Origin: a virus
Strand: one strand, 5' to 3'
DNA length: 20,954 bases
Virus record (IMG/VR): IMGVR_UViG_3300032820_000150
Location: 1-20,954 of that record
In this document: positions 8,265 through 15,301 of the stretch, piece after piece
Layout: each line of letters starts with the position of its first letter
Numbering within the stretch: the first letter of the stretch is position 1
Position numbers and translations under genes: made by a program
Notes under the pieces: model-generated
Database searches by the model: none
Seen by the model: the letters and a program-made list of their open reading frames with translations, nothing else
What the model was told of the DNA's origin: nothing

Positions 8265-8668
8265 TCTTCTTTCTCATATATCTTTTGAGTAATCTCATTC
8301 CAGCGCCAAGGTTTTCCCCATATATAGGCTCTAGAAAATTCACTCAAGTTAAATTTAATCTTATCACTATTAATTGAATTATACACTTCTTTTATTAAAA
8401 TATTACTTCTAATTAAATAAAGTAGTTCATTTTTTCTAATCAATACCTTTACATTCTCTCTATTTTTCTTTGCTTCTTGCATAAAAGCTAACTGAGAACT
8501 TTGAAAATAGACAGTCTGTCCAGAGGCAATTTTTAATTCTAACCACACCATAACCCCACGATGACAAGCATGGATGTCAGGTACTCCAGCCATTCCTAAA
8601 TTTTCTATCCGGCATAAATGACCTGGAATATTCTTACGAATTAGCTGCCATAAATCTTTTTCTGTCAC
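8261..8668 (-). CDS. VRR-NUC-type PD-(D/E)xK nuclease
   Basis: A 135-residue protein whose first 65 residues match a small VRR-NUC nuclease: RIENLGMAGVPDIHAC with Asp31, VWLELKIASG with Glu44 and Lys46 (the PD...ExK core) and FQSSQLAFMQE with Gln59 (the conserved Q after the core). Stand-alone phage VRR-NUC proteins are thought to act as structure-specific nucleases, such as Holliday-junction or branched-DNA resolvases. The C-terminal half (70-135) is basic and less conserved. It overlaps the polymerase gene by 4 nt (ATGA), consistent with coupled translation and a role in replication or in resolving concatemers before packaging. Confidence 0.8.
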   Translation of the reverse strand: MTEKDLWQLIRKNIPGHLCRIENLGMAGVPDIHACHRGVMVWLELKIASGQTVYFQSSQLAFMQEAKKNRENVKVLIRKNELLYLIRSNILIKEVYNSINSDKIKFNLSEFSRAYIWGKPWRWNEITQKIYEKEE

Positions 8669-10563
8669 CTACATTCTCCCCACGATGGGCCTTTCTCTAA
8701 TGTTACCTTTAAAGGCACCTCTAATTCTACACAGTTTTCCATGATCTGGGCAATCTTTTTTAGTTCGTTTTCATCTTTATAAGAAATATCTATTTCATCA
8801 TGTACCTGTAAATGAGGGACAACATTTAATTCAGTATATAAGTCTAACATAGCCTTCTTTGTTAAATCTGCTGAGGCGCCTTGAATAAGAGCATTTAGCG
8901 CCTTATGAGTATAAGCTCTTCTTAAAGGTCTACCTTTCCACACTTTTTCTGCATCAATCTTTCTTAAAGGCATTTCCTTGTTAGGCCATCTTAAAGTAGA
9001 ATCAGCTGGCTCCCAATAGTCAAAATGTCTTTTTCTTCCAAGAAGAGTTTTAATCTCACCTCTATATAAGGCAGCTTTAGAGGCTTCATGCATTAAACCT
9101 TTTACAAACGGAACATTGCCATGATATTTCTCCAATAGAATAGTTGCAGCATTATAATTTAAATTAAGCATCTGTCCTAGCTTAAATGTTCCCATTCCAT
9201 ACATAATACCTAAGTTAATTGTCTTCGCAGTCTTTCTATCTATATCTGCCATTTCTGCTACTAATGTATGGAAGTCGGCTTCCTTTTGTTTATAGGCTTC
9301 ACAAGCTTCTTTTGAACCTCTAATGTTACGCAGCACAGCATAATGAACTAGCATCCTAGGTTCTTGTTGATTATAATCTAAGCGAGCCCACTGGTGTCCT
9401 TCTTCCGGAAGAAATAATGACCTAACCAATGGGCCCCAATACTCGTCTCGAGCCGGAATCTGCTGTAAATTAGGGTTACTAGAACTAAACCGTCCACTTC
9501 TAGTCCCTTCAGAATCTCTTCTTAGTTGATGAAATTGAGCGTGGATACGTCCTTTAACAGACATATCAAGGCACACTTTTTTTATAAAATCTCTCCTCAT
9601 CTTATTAACTTTTCGAAACTCAGCGACCATTTCCAAAAACGGATCTTTGCTATTACCCATAAATTCTGCAGTAAATGAAGGATTGCCAGCTTCAGTAACT
9701 GGGAACCAGGTTCTAGTTTTTTCGCAAGCTAATGCAAGTTGCTCGCTGCTCCAAGGTTCAACAGGAAATCCGGCTTTCTCACGAAGCTTGACTAGCATCT
9801 CTCCTTCTTTCTTTTCATACCTAGAGTTTAATTGTTCTGCCTTATCTATATTAATTCTTACACCCTTAAATCTCATATCTAATATTAATGGAATTAGTGC
9901 GGTCTCCAATCTAAAAATTTCTTCTAATCCATTTTCTTTTAAAATTTCAATTTGTTTTTGAAATATCTCCAAAGTATTTACAGCATCAATTTCAGCATAT
10001 CCACCTACGTAGTGAGGAGGTAATTGCCACATATCTTTTTTAGGATCTAAGTTATAAGCTTCTGCGGCTGCCTTTAATAAGGTTTCATCTTTTCCACGTC
10101 CCAAATATCTTTGACTAAGAACTTCTAAGCTATATCCTTCTTTTCTTTCTTCATCTATTAAAGGCTCGGCTACTTGAATATCATAAAAATGACCTTTAAC
10201 ATTAATACCAACGGAACGCAGCCATTCTAGATCATAAAGAATATTAGCGCCAACTTTAAAAATATCAGTCTCTAATTGCTCTTTTAACCAAGCAAGGACT
10301 TTTTTCCTATCTAAATTTCCGCCCCCTTCATGACCGATTGGATAATATCCCTTAAACCCTGTATCAGTAGCAAGAGAAACTCCGATAAGCTTACCATCAT
10401 TTCTTACGCCACCAGGTCCCATTGTCATTAGGTTTGGGTCACAAGTTTCACAGTCAAACGCAATCAGCTTAGCTTTTGTCAAGTCCGGGAAGTCCGGTGG
10501 AGGGGTCCACCTTGATTCCGGAGTCCACAACGGCATTTGCCGGGGTCCATAATCGACGGGCAT
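8665..10563 (-). CDS. DNA polymerase I (family A) with 3'-5' exonuclease
   Basis: Residue numbers below count from an ATG at 10584 (639 aa). The exonuclease domain has Asp44/Glu46 (FDCET), NILYDLEW with Asp118 and the YAEID motif with Asp200. The polymerase domain has motif A (LDYNQQEPR, Asp403), motif B (R450, K454, L458, Y462 in KTAKTINLGIMYGMG) and motif C (VHDE, Asp596). There is no 5' nuclease domain. Leu458 aligns with E. coli Phe762. I prefer the ATG at 10563 because AAAAGGA lies 9 nt upstream, whereas the ATG at 10584 has only a distant GAGG. Either way the gene overlaps the 3' end of the deaminase gene by 95 to 116 nt. Confidence 0.97.
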   Translation of the reverse strand: MPVDYGPRQMPLWTPESRWTPPPDFPDLTKAKLIAFDCETCDPNLMTMGPGGVRNDGKLIGVSLATDTGFKGYYPIGHEGGGNLDRKKVLAWLKEQLETDIFKVGANILYDLEWLRSVGINVKGHFYDIQVAEPLIDEERKEGYSLEVLSQRYLGRGKDETLLKAAAEAYNLDPKKDMWQLPPHYVGGYAEIDAVNTLEIFQKQIEILKENGLEEIFRLETALIPLILDMRFKGVRINIDKAEQLNSRYEKKEGEMLVKLREKAGFPVEPWSSEQLALACEKTRTWFPVTEAGNPSFTAEFMGNSKDPFLEMVAEFRKVNKMRRDFIKKVCLDMSVKGRIHAQFHQLRRDSEGTRSGRFSSSNPNLQQIPARDEYWGPLVRSLFLPEEGHQWARLDYNQQEPRMLVHYAVLRNIRGSKEACEAYKQKEADFHTLVAEMADIDRKTAKTINLGIMYGMGTFKLGQMLNLNYNAATILLEKYHGNVPFVKGLMHEASKAALYRGEIKTLLGRKRHFDYWEPADSTLRWPNKEMPLRKIDAEKVWKGRPLRRAYTHKALNALIQGASADLTKKAMLDLYTELNVVPHLQVHDEIDISYKDENELKKIAQIMENCVELEVPLKVTLEKGPSWGECR

Positions 10564-10966
10564 TTTTCCATATCCTTTTCGCATCTAAGTTAATATATTC
10601 CTCATCAAACAAAAGTTCTCGACAAGACGTGTTTAATAATAATTTAACGCATGTAATGCACGGACTTAACGTCAAATAAGCTTTACTAATCTTTTGAGTA
10701 TCTCTGCACTGTAATAAAGCGTTTTGTTCAGCATGAATTGCCTCACATTTATCCAGTCCCTTTCCACTAGTATATTTTGCACCTGGACATGGTTTAGTAA
10801 TACAATGTACTTGGCCTTTTCCAACTCCATTATAACCAGTGGCAACAACAAAATTATTGTCATCGATAAGTATGCAGCCAACTTGTCGTCTTACACAAGT
10901 ACTTCTGGTACTAACAAGATGCGCCATTGACAAGAAATATGAGTCTCTACTTGGACGTCGCATCAA
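10469..10966 (-). CDS. dCMP deaminase
   Basis: A 165-residue Zn-dependent cytidine/deoxycytidylate deaminase converting dCMP to dUMP. Zn ligands are His78 in CEAIHAEQNAL (Glu80 as proton donor) and Cys103/Cys106 in SPCITCVKLL. The N-terminal region (RRQVGCILIDDNNFVVATGYN) is typical of dCMP deaminases, and extra Cys residues (24, 31, 55, 60, 74) may form a second structural site. It supplies dUMP and sits two genes downstream of the thymidylate-synthase-family gene. The last roughly 33 residues (rich in Trp, Pro, Gly, Asp) are encoded in DNA that also encodes the N terminus of DNA polymerase in another frame. Confidence 0.9.
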   Translation of the reverse strand: MMRRPSRDSYFLSMAHLVSTRSTCVRRQVGCILIDDNNFVVATGYNGVGKGQVHCITKPCPGAKYTSGKGLDKCEAIHAEQNALLQCRDTQKISKAYLTLSPCITCVKLLLNTSCRELLFDEEYINLDAKRIWKNARRLWTPANAVVDSGIKVDPSTGLPGLDKS

Positions 10967-11159
10967 ATATCCTTCTTATAATATACATTCGTATAGCAGA
11001 CAAGAAAAAGTAAGTTAATGTGATTAATCCAGCTTCATTATAAGTAAAGGTAATACCAAAGAAGTACGGCATCCCAAACAGTGTGAAAGTATAACTAATC
11101 ACTAAACCTACTGTTACTTGAGTCATTGACTCAATGAACGACATCAATCTTGTCTGCAT
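10947..11159 (-). CDS. Small phage membrane protein (DUF7220-like)
   Basis: A 70-residue protein with two hydrophobic segments (about 14-34 and 41-58), starting QTRLMSFIESMTQVTVGLVI and ending in the basic YIIRRIFDA. The pattern of RLMS-x-IE, two membrane helices and a terminal RR-x-F matches a small membrane protein family widespread in phages that I know as DUF7220 (from memory). Its function is unknown. It overlaps the deaminase gene by 20 nt and the upstream TS-family gene by 16 nt, so it lies inside the nucleotide-metabolism cluster. A role at the inner membrane is likely. Confidence 0.7.
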   Translation of the reverse strand: MQTRLMSFIESMTQVTVGLVISYTFTLFGMPYFFGITFTYNEAGLITLTYFFLSAIRMYIIRRIFDATSK

Positions 11160-11935
11160 TTATCTAACAAATCTCCATTCTCAGCTCTTTCAATAAGCCA
11201 CTCTACCAAGTTATGTGGGCTATTAAAACCTATAAAAGGGTTCTGTGACTCAGTTACTAGAACTATTTTTTCGTCATAGTCGCCAGAACGCAATTTCTTT
11301 ACCTTATCGAAATCGTCCCAATAAAGATGTTGACTCCCAGCATTAATATAGAGCATACCAAGTGTCAAAGAATAACCTTTCCTATGTTCCCACAATAATG
11401 AGAGATAGTGCGAGATCATGGTAAAGTTAAACACATCATATGGCCATCCCAACCAGATATCACTCGATCTCATGGTCGCAATGCAATGAAGTCTTCCATC
11501 CCTTATTAAGAACTGTAATGCAACAGTGCAAGGAATATCCTTACTTTGTCTTGGATTCTTACGCCACAAAGTCATTACTGCCTGTCGAGAAAACTCATCC
11601 TCAACCAAACAGTCTACGATGTATGTAAGTTGATCCACGACCCTCGGTCCATAAGCACCGGAGAAGAAATATCCATCATCAGAAAAACTAGCGATTTCCT
11701 TTGAGAATGGTTTTAAACTTGCTACAGTATTTCCGCCAATCAAAATGGTAGCGGCTTCTGCAGCCATGAATTTATAACCTAATTTTCTCTCCTTGTACGT
11801 TACAAATGGATGAGACATTGGAACTGCTGTCTGAAAATTAACGTGCTCTCGGGTGTCTAAGTCTTTTGGATTGAACTCCTTTCCCGTATTGAGCAAGTGC
11901 AGGGCAGTATGATACCAAACATCATTTGCTGTCAT
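11144..11935 (-). CDS. Thymidylate-synthase-family dNMP hydroxymethylase (probable dCMP hydroxymethylase)
   Basis: A 263-residue member of the thymidylate synthase superfamily. Seen: Arg117 (SRQAV), catalytic Cys136 in DIPCTVALQFLIRDG, the phosphate/base region MRSSD (155-159), GWPYDVF and AGSQHLY (His203, Tyr205). In true thymidylate synthase the residue after GLPF is Asn (Asn177 in E. coli) and recognises uracil. Here it is Asp167, as in T4 dCMP hydroxymethylase (Asp179), and GS replaces the TS GD before H-x-Y, as in T4 gp42. I therefore favour 5-hydroxymethylation of dCMP using methylene-tetrahydrofolate. ThyA or dUMP hydroxymethylase remain alternatives. It overlaps the kinase gene by 4 nt. 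Confidence 0.75.
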   Translation of the reverse strand: MTANDVWYHTALHLLNTGKEFNPKDLDTREHVNFQTAVPMSHPFVTYKERKLGYKFMAAEAATILIGGNTVASLKPFSKEIASFSDDGYFFSGAYGPRVVDQLTYIVDCLVEDEFSRQAVMTLWRKNPRQSKDIPCTVALQFLIRDGRLHCIATMRSSDIWLGWPYDVFNFTMISHYLSLLWEHRKGYSLTLGMLYINAGSQHLYWDDFDKVKKLRSGDYDEKIVLVTESQNPFIGFNSPHNLVEWLIERAENGDLLDKCRQD

Positions 11936-12945
11936 ATTATCACCTCCTTCAAATCATTATATAAAGGGTCCCCCGTCTTTAGGCTACCTAAAAATCTCCT
12001 ATAGTACTGAGGGTGTTTTAAAACCGCATGGGTTTTAATCTCGTTTTTATCTAAAGCTTCTTTTGCTTCTTTTCCTAATGCAATAATCTTGATATGACCA
12101 TTTGCAGCCTTAGGAAATCGTAAATCAAGTTGTCCTGTTATTGGATGATGTATATTTGTCCAAGCACAATTTCTTTCTTTGATCCACAATTTATTTAATA
12201 TAGTTGTAAAGCTTAAACTGCAATTTCCGTATTCAAAAAATGGCCAAAACAATCTTTTATATTTAGGGTTCACTTTATCACCTACAAATAGATATTTAGC
12301 AAATTGCTTATGTCCTAAGATGTTATGCTCATTTGGATTTAAAGCAGTTAGCCACTGTGTCATTCTCATCTTTTTTGCGGCATGCATAATCATATCAATA
12401 AACATATCTTTGTGCGCACCCCACTTTTCAATGGTGTAAGGTAAAAAATAAGGAATCTCTTTAGCGCCTCCATTAAGAATAATTTGATCAATATAATTTC
12501 CTTTATCTTTATGGTCTTTGTCTCCATTATAAAACTTTGTGTATAGCTCGCTAACTTCTTTAATATCTTCATACATCTCTGTGCGCTCTTCTTTCATCTT
12601 TTTAAATCTTTTAGCAGTATTTTCATCAGGCAGGCACATCACGTAAACTGCACCGTATTTTAAACCGGCTCGTTCTAAGAACCTTCCTTGAAGCGGCCAA
12701 GCACTACCACCTCGATATATACTTGCATAGCAGCCTTCACTCGGCCACCAACGATCAAGAATGACGTTATGAGTTACCGCTGCTTTTCCAGCAACCCTAA
12801 TTGCCGCTGTATGGTAATCAAACATCCTGTCCTTGTATCTATAACCAAGGTGGAAATACTTAGTTTTTGGATACTTCTCTATAATTGCCTTCGCGAGAGT
12901 AGTCTTACCTACTGCATCGGGGCCATCTAAAACTATTATTCGCAT
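11932..12945 (-). CDS. dNMP-kinase-like P-loop protein fused to a UDG-superfamily-like domain
   Basis: A 337-residue two-part protein. Residues 1-160 resemble thymidylate/deoxynucleotide kinases: P-loop LDGPDAVGKTT (6-16), VILDRWWPSE (61-70) as the DR-x motif, and a lid-like KRFKKMKEERTEMY. Residues 218-337 look like a uracil-DNA glycosylase superfamily fold: LFVGDKVNP (219-227), AWTNIHH (261-267), IIALGKEAKEAL (287-298) and KHPQYYRRFLG (310-320), equivalent in order to the GE-x-PG, TN, LG-x-x-A and HPS motifs, though GE-x-PG is altered to GDKVN. The kinase would phosphorylate dNMPs, perhaps a modified one. The C-terminal domain may bind a base or nucleotide without glycosylase activity. Overlaps both neighbours by 4 and 10 nt. 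Confidence 0.7.
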   Translation of the reverse strand: MRIIVLDGPDAVGKTTLAKAIIEKYPKTKYFHLGYRYKDRMFDYHTAAIRVAGKAAVTHNVILDRWWPSEGCYASIYRGGSAWPLQGRFLERAGLKYGAVYVMCLPDENTAKRFKKMKEERTEMYEDIKEVSELYTKFYNGDKDHKDKGNYIDQIILNGGAKEIPYFLPYTIEKWGAHKDMFIDMIMHAAKKMRMTQWLTALNPNEHNILGHKQFAKYLFVGDKVNPKYKRLFWPFFEYGNCSLSFTTILNKLWIKERNCAWTNIHHPITGQLDLRFPKAANGHIKIIALGKEAKEALDKNEIKTHAVLKHPQYYRRFLGSLKTGDPLYNDLKEVII

Positions 12946-13319
12946 AAGTCTTTTAAGACAGGTGCTTTCCAGCCAACTGGCTTTACAACATCTATCTTTG
13001 ATCGTTTTGTTTTCATTCTAACTTTCTTCATATTTGTTTCATGGACTCTATCCCAGGCCTCTTCAAAATCAAAGCCCATAAGATAGGATGTGCCTAACGC
13101 CACATATACAGTATCAACTAACCCATCAAGAACCTGCACTTTATCATTTTCATAAATTCCTTTGAGTATCTCAGCAAGCTCCTCTTGTTGGTGACTGCAC
13201 CTAGCCAGCATGATTTCCTCTTCAAGCATTCTTGGGCGTCCAGCATATCCAAGCAGAAACTTTCGATGAAAGTCTTCTACGTCTCTGTAGAAACTTCCTT
13301 TTCTTCCGCGTTTGTACAT
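12936..13319 (-). CDS. MazG-like all-alpha NTP pyrophosphohydrolase
   Basis: A 127-residue helical protein with the all-alpha NTP-PPase pattern: QQEELAEIL (Glu46, Glu47, Glu50) and VLDGLVDTVYVALG (Asp65, Asp69), spaced like the Mg-binding EExxE...DxxxD helices of MazG/dCTPase proteins. FEEAWDRVHETNMKKV near residue 85-100 is typical of phage MazG-like and PRA-PH-like proteins. It should hydrolyse a (d)NTP to (d)NMP and pyrophosphate. Next to a dCMP hydroxymethylase candidate and a dNMP kinase, a dCTPase role as for T4 gp56 is attractive but inferred. It overlaps the kinase gene by 10 nt and the methyltransferase gene by 43 nt. Confidence 0.8.
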   Translation of the reverse strand: MYKRGRKGSFYRDVEDFHRKFLLGYAGRPRMLEEEIMLARCSHQQEELAEILKGIYENDKVQVLDGLVDTVYVALGTSYLMGFDFEEAWDRVHETNMKKVRMKTKRSKIDVVKPVGWKAPVLKDLCE

Positions 13320-14182
13320 TTTACTAACTCTCTCCAGTGTGTAGATGAACCAAGTCTGCCCTCAATCTTATCTATTGGTCCAAAGTTCCTTTCTTCGAGC
13401 TTTAATCGTCCACAAAATTGAGTCTCCCAAAGACAATTTCGGGAGTGTTGCGGGTAAAGCGGGGCAAATATCGTTGCGATATAATTGCTATCGTAATATT
13501 CTTTTAATTTGTCAAACATCTCTTCAGTCTTTAGATCCATGTGGATGCGATAATCTTTAATTGAGGCAAATGTCCCCCAATGATCTAGAATCTTGAATCC
13601 CATATGTTCTAAGAGAGAACCGAACGCCTCATAGGTCATCTCATTAACATGGTTTGCGGCGGCCCCTACCTTTTCATCCCAGCAAGGGGTCGAGAACCAG
13701 CATGTATTATCATCACTGACATGCTCGCCAATGTTGCCAAGTATTTTAATCGCGGTCCACGGCTCAACATGCTCTAGGACTTCAAAACAAGTAACATAGT
13801 TAGGTTTCCACCCTTCTCCCATTTTCATCTCAAACCATAATTTAAGGTCAAGGAGTGAAAAATCTTCATTCTGAATAAGTTTAGGTTGAAAGGTAGTCTT
13901 TTCAAACATCGAAGGAATTTCCATCGCGTTGAAATCCACACCTAAATATGACATAGGTGCGAGTCTCGAGGTCATTAAGGTACGAGCCAATGGCATGTCC
14001 TTTCCACATCCCACATCTAGAATATTGGCTTCTTTGTATCTTTTCTTGAGACTAAGATATTTCACCACATGCGTCCAGCGCAAGCAATGAGCAATATAAT
14101 CCCTATGGAGAAAACCTCGAGCCTCGGCTTGTACAATACTCAGATGAGTATTGTCGATCTCTTTGCCTCTTGCATTAGCCAT
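13277..14182 (-). CDS. Class I SAM-dependent methyltransferase
   Basis: A 301-residue Rossmann-fold methyltransferase. Motif I is ILDVGCGKDMPLA (54-66), the acidic residue at the end of strand 2 is Asp83 in YLGVDFN, and the post-motif region VTCFEVLEHVEPW (130-142) is typical of UbiE/UbiG-like small-molecule methyltransferases. No DNA methyltransferase NPPY/DPPY motif is seen, so a small-molecule or protein substrate is more likely than unmodified DNA bases. Residues 10-40 are helical and the last 60 residues are a family-specific extension. It is the second gene of the leftward operon. The substrate is unknown; context with nucleotide-modifying enzymes makes a modified nucleotide one option. 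Confidence 0.82.
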   Translation of the reverse strand: MANARGKEIDNTHLSIVQAEARGFLHRDYIAHCLRWTHVVKYLSLKKRYKEANILDVGCGKDMPLARTLMTSRLAPMSYLGVDFNAMEIPSMFEKTTFQPKLIQNEDFSLLDLKLWFEMKMGEGWKPNYVTCFEVLEHVEPWTAIKILGNIGEHVSDDNTCWFSTPCWDEKVGAAANHVNEMTYEAFGSLLEHMGFKILDHWGTFASIKDYRIHMDLKTEEMFDKLKEYYDSNYIATIFAPLYPQHSRNCLWETQFCGRLKLEERNFGPIDKIEGRLGSSTHWRELVKCTNAEEKEVSTET

Positions 14183-14456
14183 TGTTAGGCCTCTTTGTCA
14201 AAATCAGAAAACCAGCATCAACTAAGAGTTTCTGGTAATATGTTAAAATTCTATTTGCCCCACCCTTTTGCTTCGTCTTGACTAGTGTCTGCATGGCTTC
14301 TAAAAGAGCTGGCCGTTTTAATGCGCCCGCCTCTAAGAGAATCTTAGCAATATTGCGTGCTTGATTGGGTAAGGGAGGCCGCCTCTTATTTACATCTTCT
14401 ATAGTGAGCATCGACGGCATTTGATAAACCCACTTATTTTTTGTCTTTCTTCTCAT
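14175..14456 (-). CDS. Small basic protein, possible winged-helix
   Basis: A 93-residue protein that opens the large leftward operon. AGGAGA lies 6 nt before the ATG. The N terminus is very basic (RRKTKNKW). Residues 30-90 (ARNIAKILLEAGALKRPALLEAM, then ILTYYQKLLVDAGFLILTK) read like three helices followed by a short beta hairpin, as in small winged-helix DNA-binding proteins. First genes of phage early operons are often regulators, but no family is recognised. It overlaps the methyltransferase start by 8 nt. Confidence 0.6.
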   Translation of the reverse strand: MRRKTKNKWVYQMPSMLTIEDVNKRRPPLPNQARNIAKILLEAGALKRPALLEAMQTLVKTKQKGGANRILTYYQKLLVDAGFLILTKRPNNG

Positions 14457-14470
14457 ATCTTTCTCCTAAA

Positions 14471-14510
14471 AAGAGGGGGGCTGGAAACGGGAATCTCCGG
14501 AGCTCCCCTT
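14471..14510 (-). promoter_or_regulatory. GC-rich hairpin in the leader of the leftward operon
   Basis: AGGGGGGCT (14474-14482) pairs with AGCTCCCCT (14501-14509), 9 bp with one G-T wobble and an 18-nt loop. The loop side holds overlapping palindromes CTCCGGAG (14495-14502) and GGAGCTCC (14499-14506). In the leftward transcript the stem is followed directly by CTTTTT and then the AGGAGA ribosome binding site of the first gene. It could be an attenuator, an RNase-processing site or an operator; it also reads as a weak terminator on the minus strand. Confidence 0.45.
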
Positions 14511-14590
14511 AATTTAACATGAACATCATTTCAAAACAAGCACAAAGAGAAACAACTTATCCGAATAACTCCGTCGTGTTAACTCTAAGT

Positions 14591-14623
14591 ACTTAATATA
14601 TATAATAATTCTTCCAATAATAA
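14591..14623 (-). promoter_or_regulatory. Promoter-like motif for the leftward operon
   Basis: Read on the minus strand, this stretch holds TTGGAAGA (14610-14617) followed by ATTATTATATATATTA, nearly the same as the motif at 17367-17393 upstream of the rightward gene at 17418 (about 21 of 24 positions). It lies about 135 nt upstream of the first gene of the 12.5-kb leftward operon, before the leader hairpin. There is a TATAAT-like core but no good TTGACA element, so the promoter may use an extended element or a phage-modified polymerase. Confidence 0.5.
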
Positions 14624-14662
14624 AAGTAAACATTTATTTTACCTCTTTTTTAAAAAAAGAAG

Positions 14663-14712
14663 TGTACTTATAAAATCGGATGAAATATAATTATATTATA
14701 TGATAATATATA
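14663..14712 (+). promoter_or_regulatory. Probable promoter for the rightward gene at 14726
   Basis: A very AT-rich stretch with GAAGTG, TACTTATAAAAT (14666-14677) and two later TATA-rich blocks up to 14712 lies just before the ribosome binding site AGAAAGGAG (14712-14720). GAAG followed by ACTTAT resembles the GAAGACTTAT core of the repeated element at 18169. Weaker than the other copies; assignment rests mainly on position in a divergent control region. Confidence 0.35.
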
Positions 14713-14725
14713 GAAAGGAGAAAAA

Positions 14726-15301
14726 ATGTCTTGGAATATTAAATCTTTTGATGCTGTCAATCAAGACCCTGGCTTAGGGGAAGATATGGTAGTTGAAAAT
14801 CGTGGCGATATTGTGAAACATCTGCAGCACCTTATCTTAGGTGATAACTTCAGAGAAGTTTTAAAAGAATATGGTTCAGATGGCCTTCTTACAAATATAG
14901 GTCGGCATTCTGATGTCCATCCTACCGAAAACTTTTCAATGTACTACTCGCCTATTGAAAGTACATTCATTAAGGAAGACAGAGTATTGAATAAGTGGGC
15001 AATTGAAGCACGCTTAAACTTTATAAAGTGGTCCCAGGAAAAAAGAGGTGAGACTATCGAAATTCAACGTCGAATGCCTCAATTTGTTGGGAATGTTTGT
15101 GTGGTGCAATTTATACCAAACTCATCGCACATTGCAGTGACTCACGGAATGACCCTTGCTGAGCATCAGGGTGAGTTTGAAGAGCACCCTTACCATCAGA
15201 AAATCTTAGAAGAGTGCGATGGGATTACTGATGAAGTTAATAAACTTACAAAAAAGTTAAGGAATACAATCGATGAAAAATCGGAAGCTAAGGCGTCGTG
15301 A
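14726..15301 (+). CDS. Hypothetical protein, first gene of rightward operon
   Basis: A 191-residue soluble, acidic protein with a strong ribosome binding site (AAGGAG, 7 nt before ATG). I do not recognise a family. Visible features: DPGLGEDMVVENRGDIVKHL near the N terminus, a NFSMYYSPIES segment around residue 75, an aromatic/basic helix (FIKWSQEKRG) near 105, a hydrophobic strand pair VGNVCVVQFIPN, and a charged helical C-terminal tail (EEHPYHQKILEECDG onward) that is partly coiled coil. It is divergent from the replication operon and followed by small genes. An early or host-interaction role is possible, by position only. Confidence 0.7.
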   Translation: MSWNIKSFDAVNQDPGLGEDMVVENRGDIVKHLQHLILGDNFREVLKEYGSDGLLTNIGRHSDVHPTENFSMYYSPIESTFIKEDRVLNKWAIEARLNFIKWSQEKRGETIEIQRRMPQFVGNVCVVQFIPNSSHIAVTHGMTLAEHQGEFEEHPYHQKILEECDGITDEVNKLTKKLRNTIDEKSEAKAS

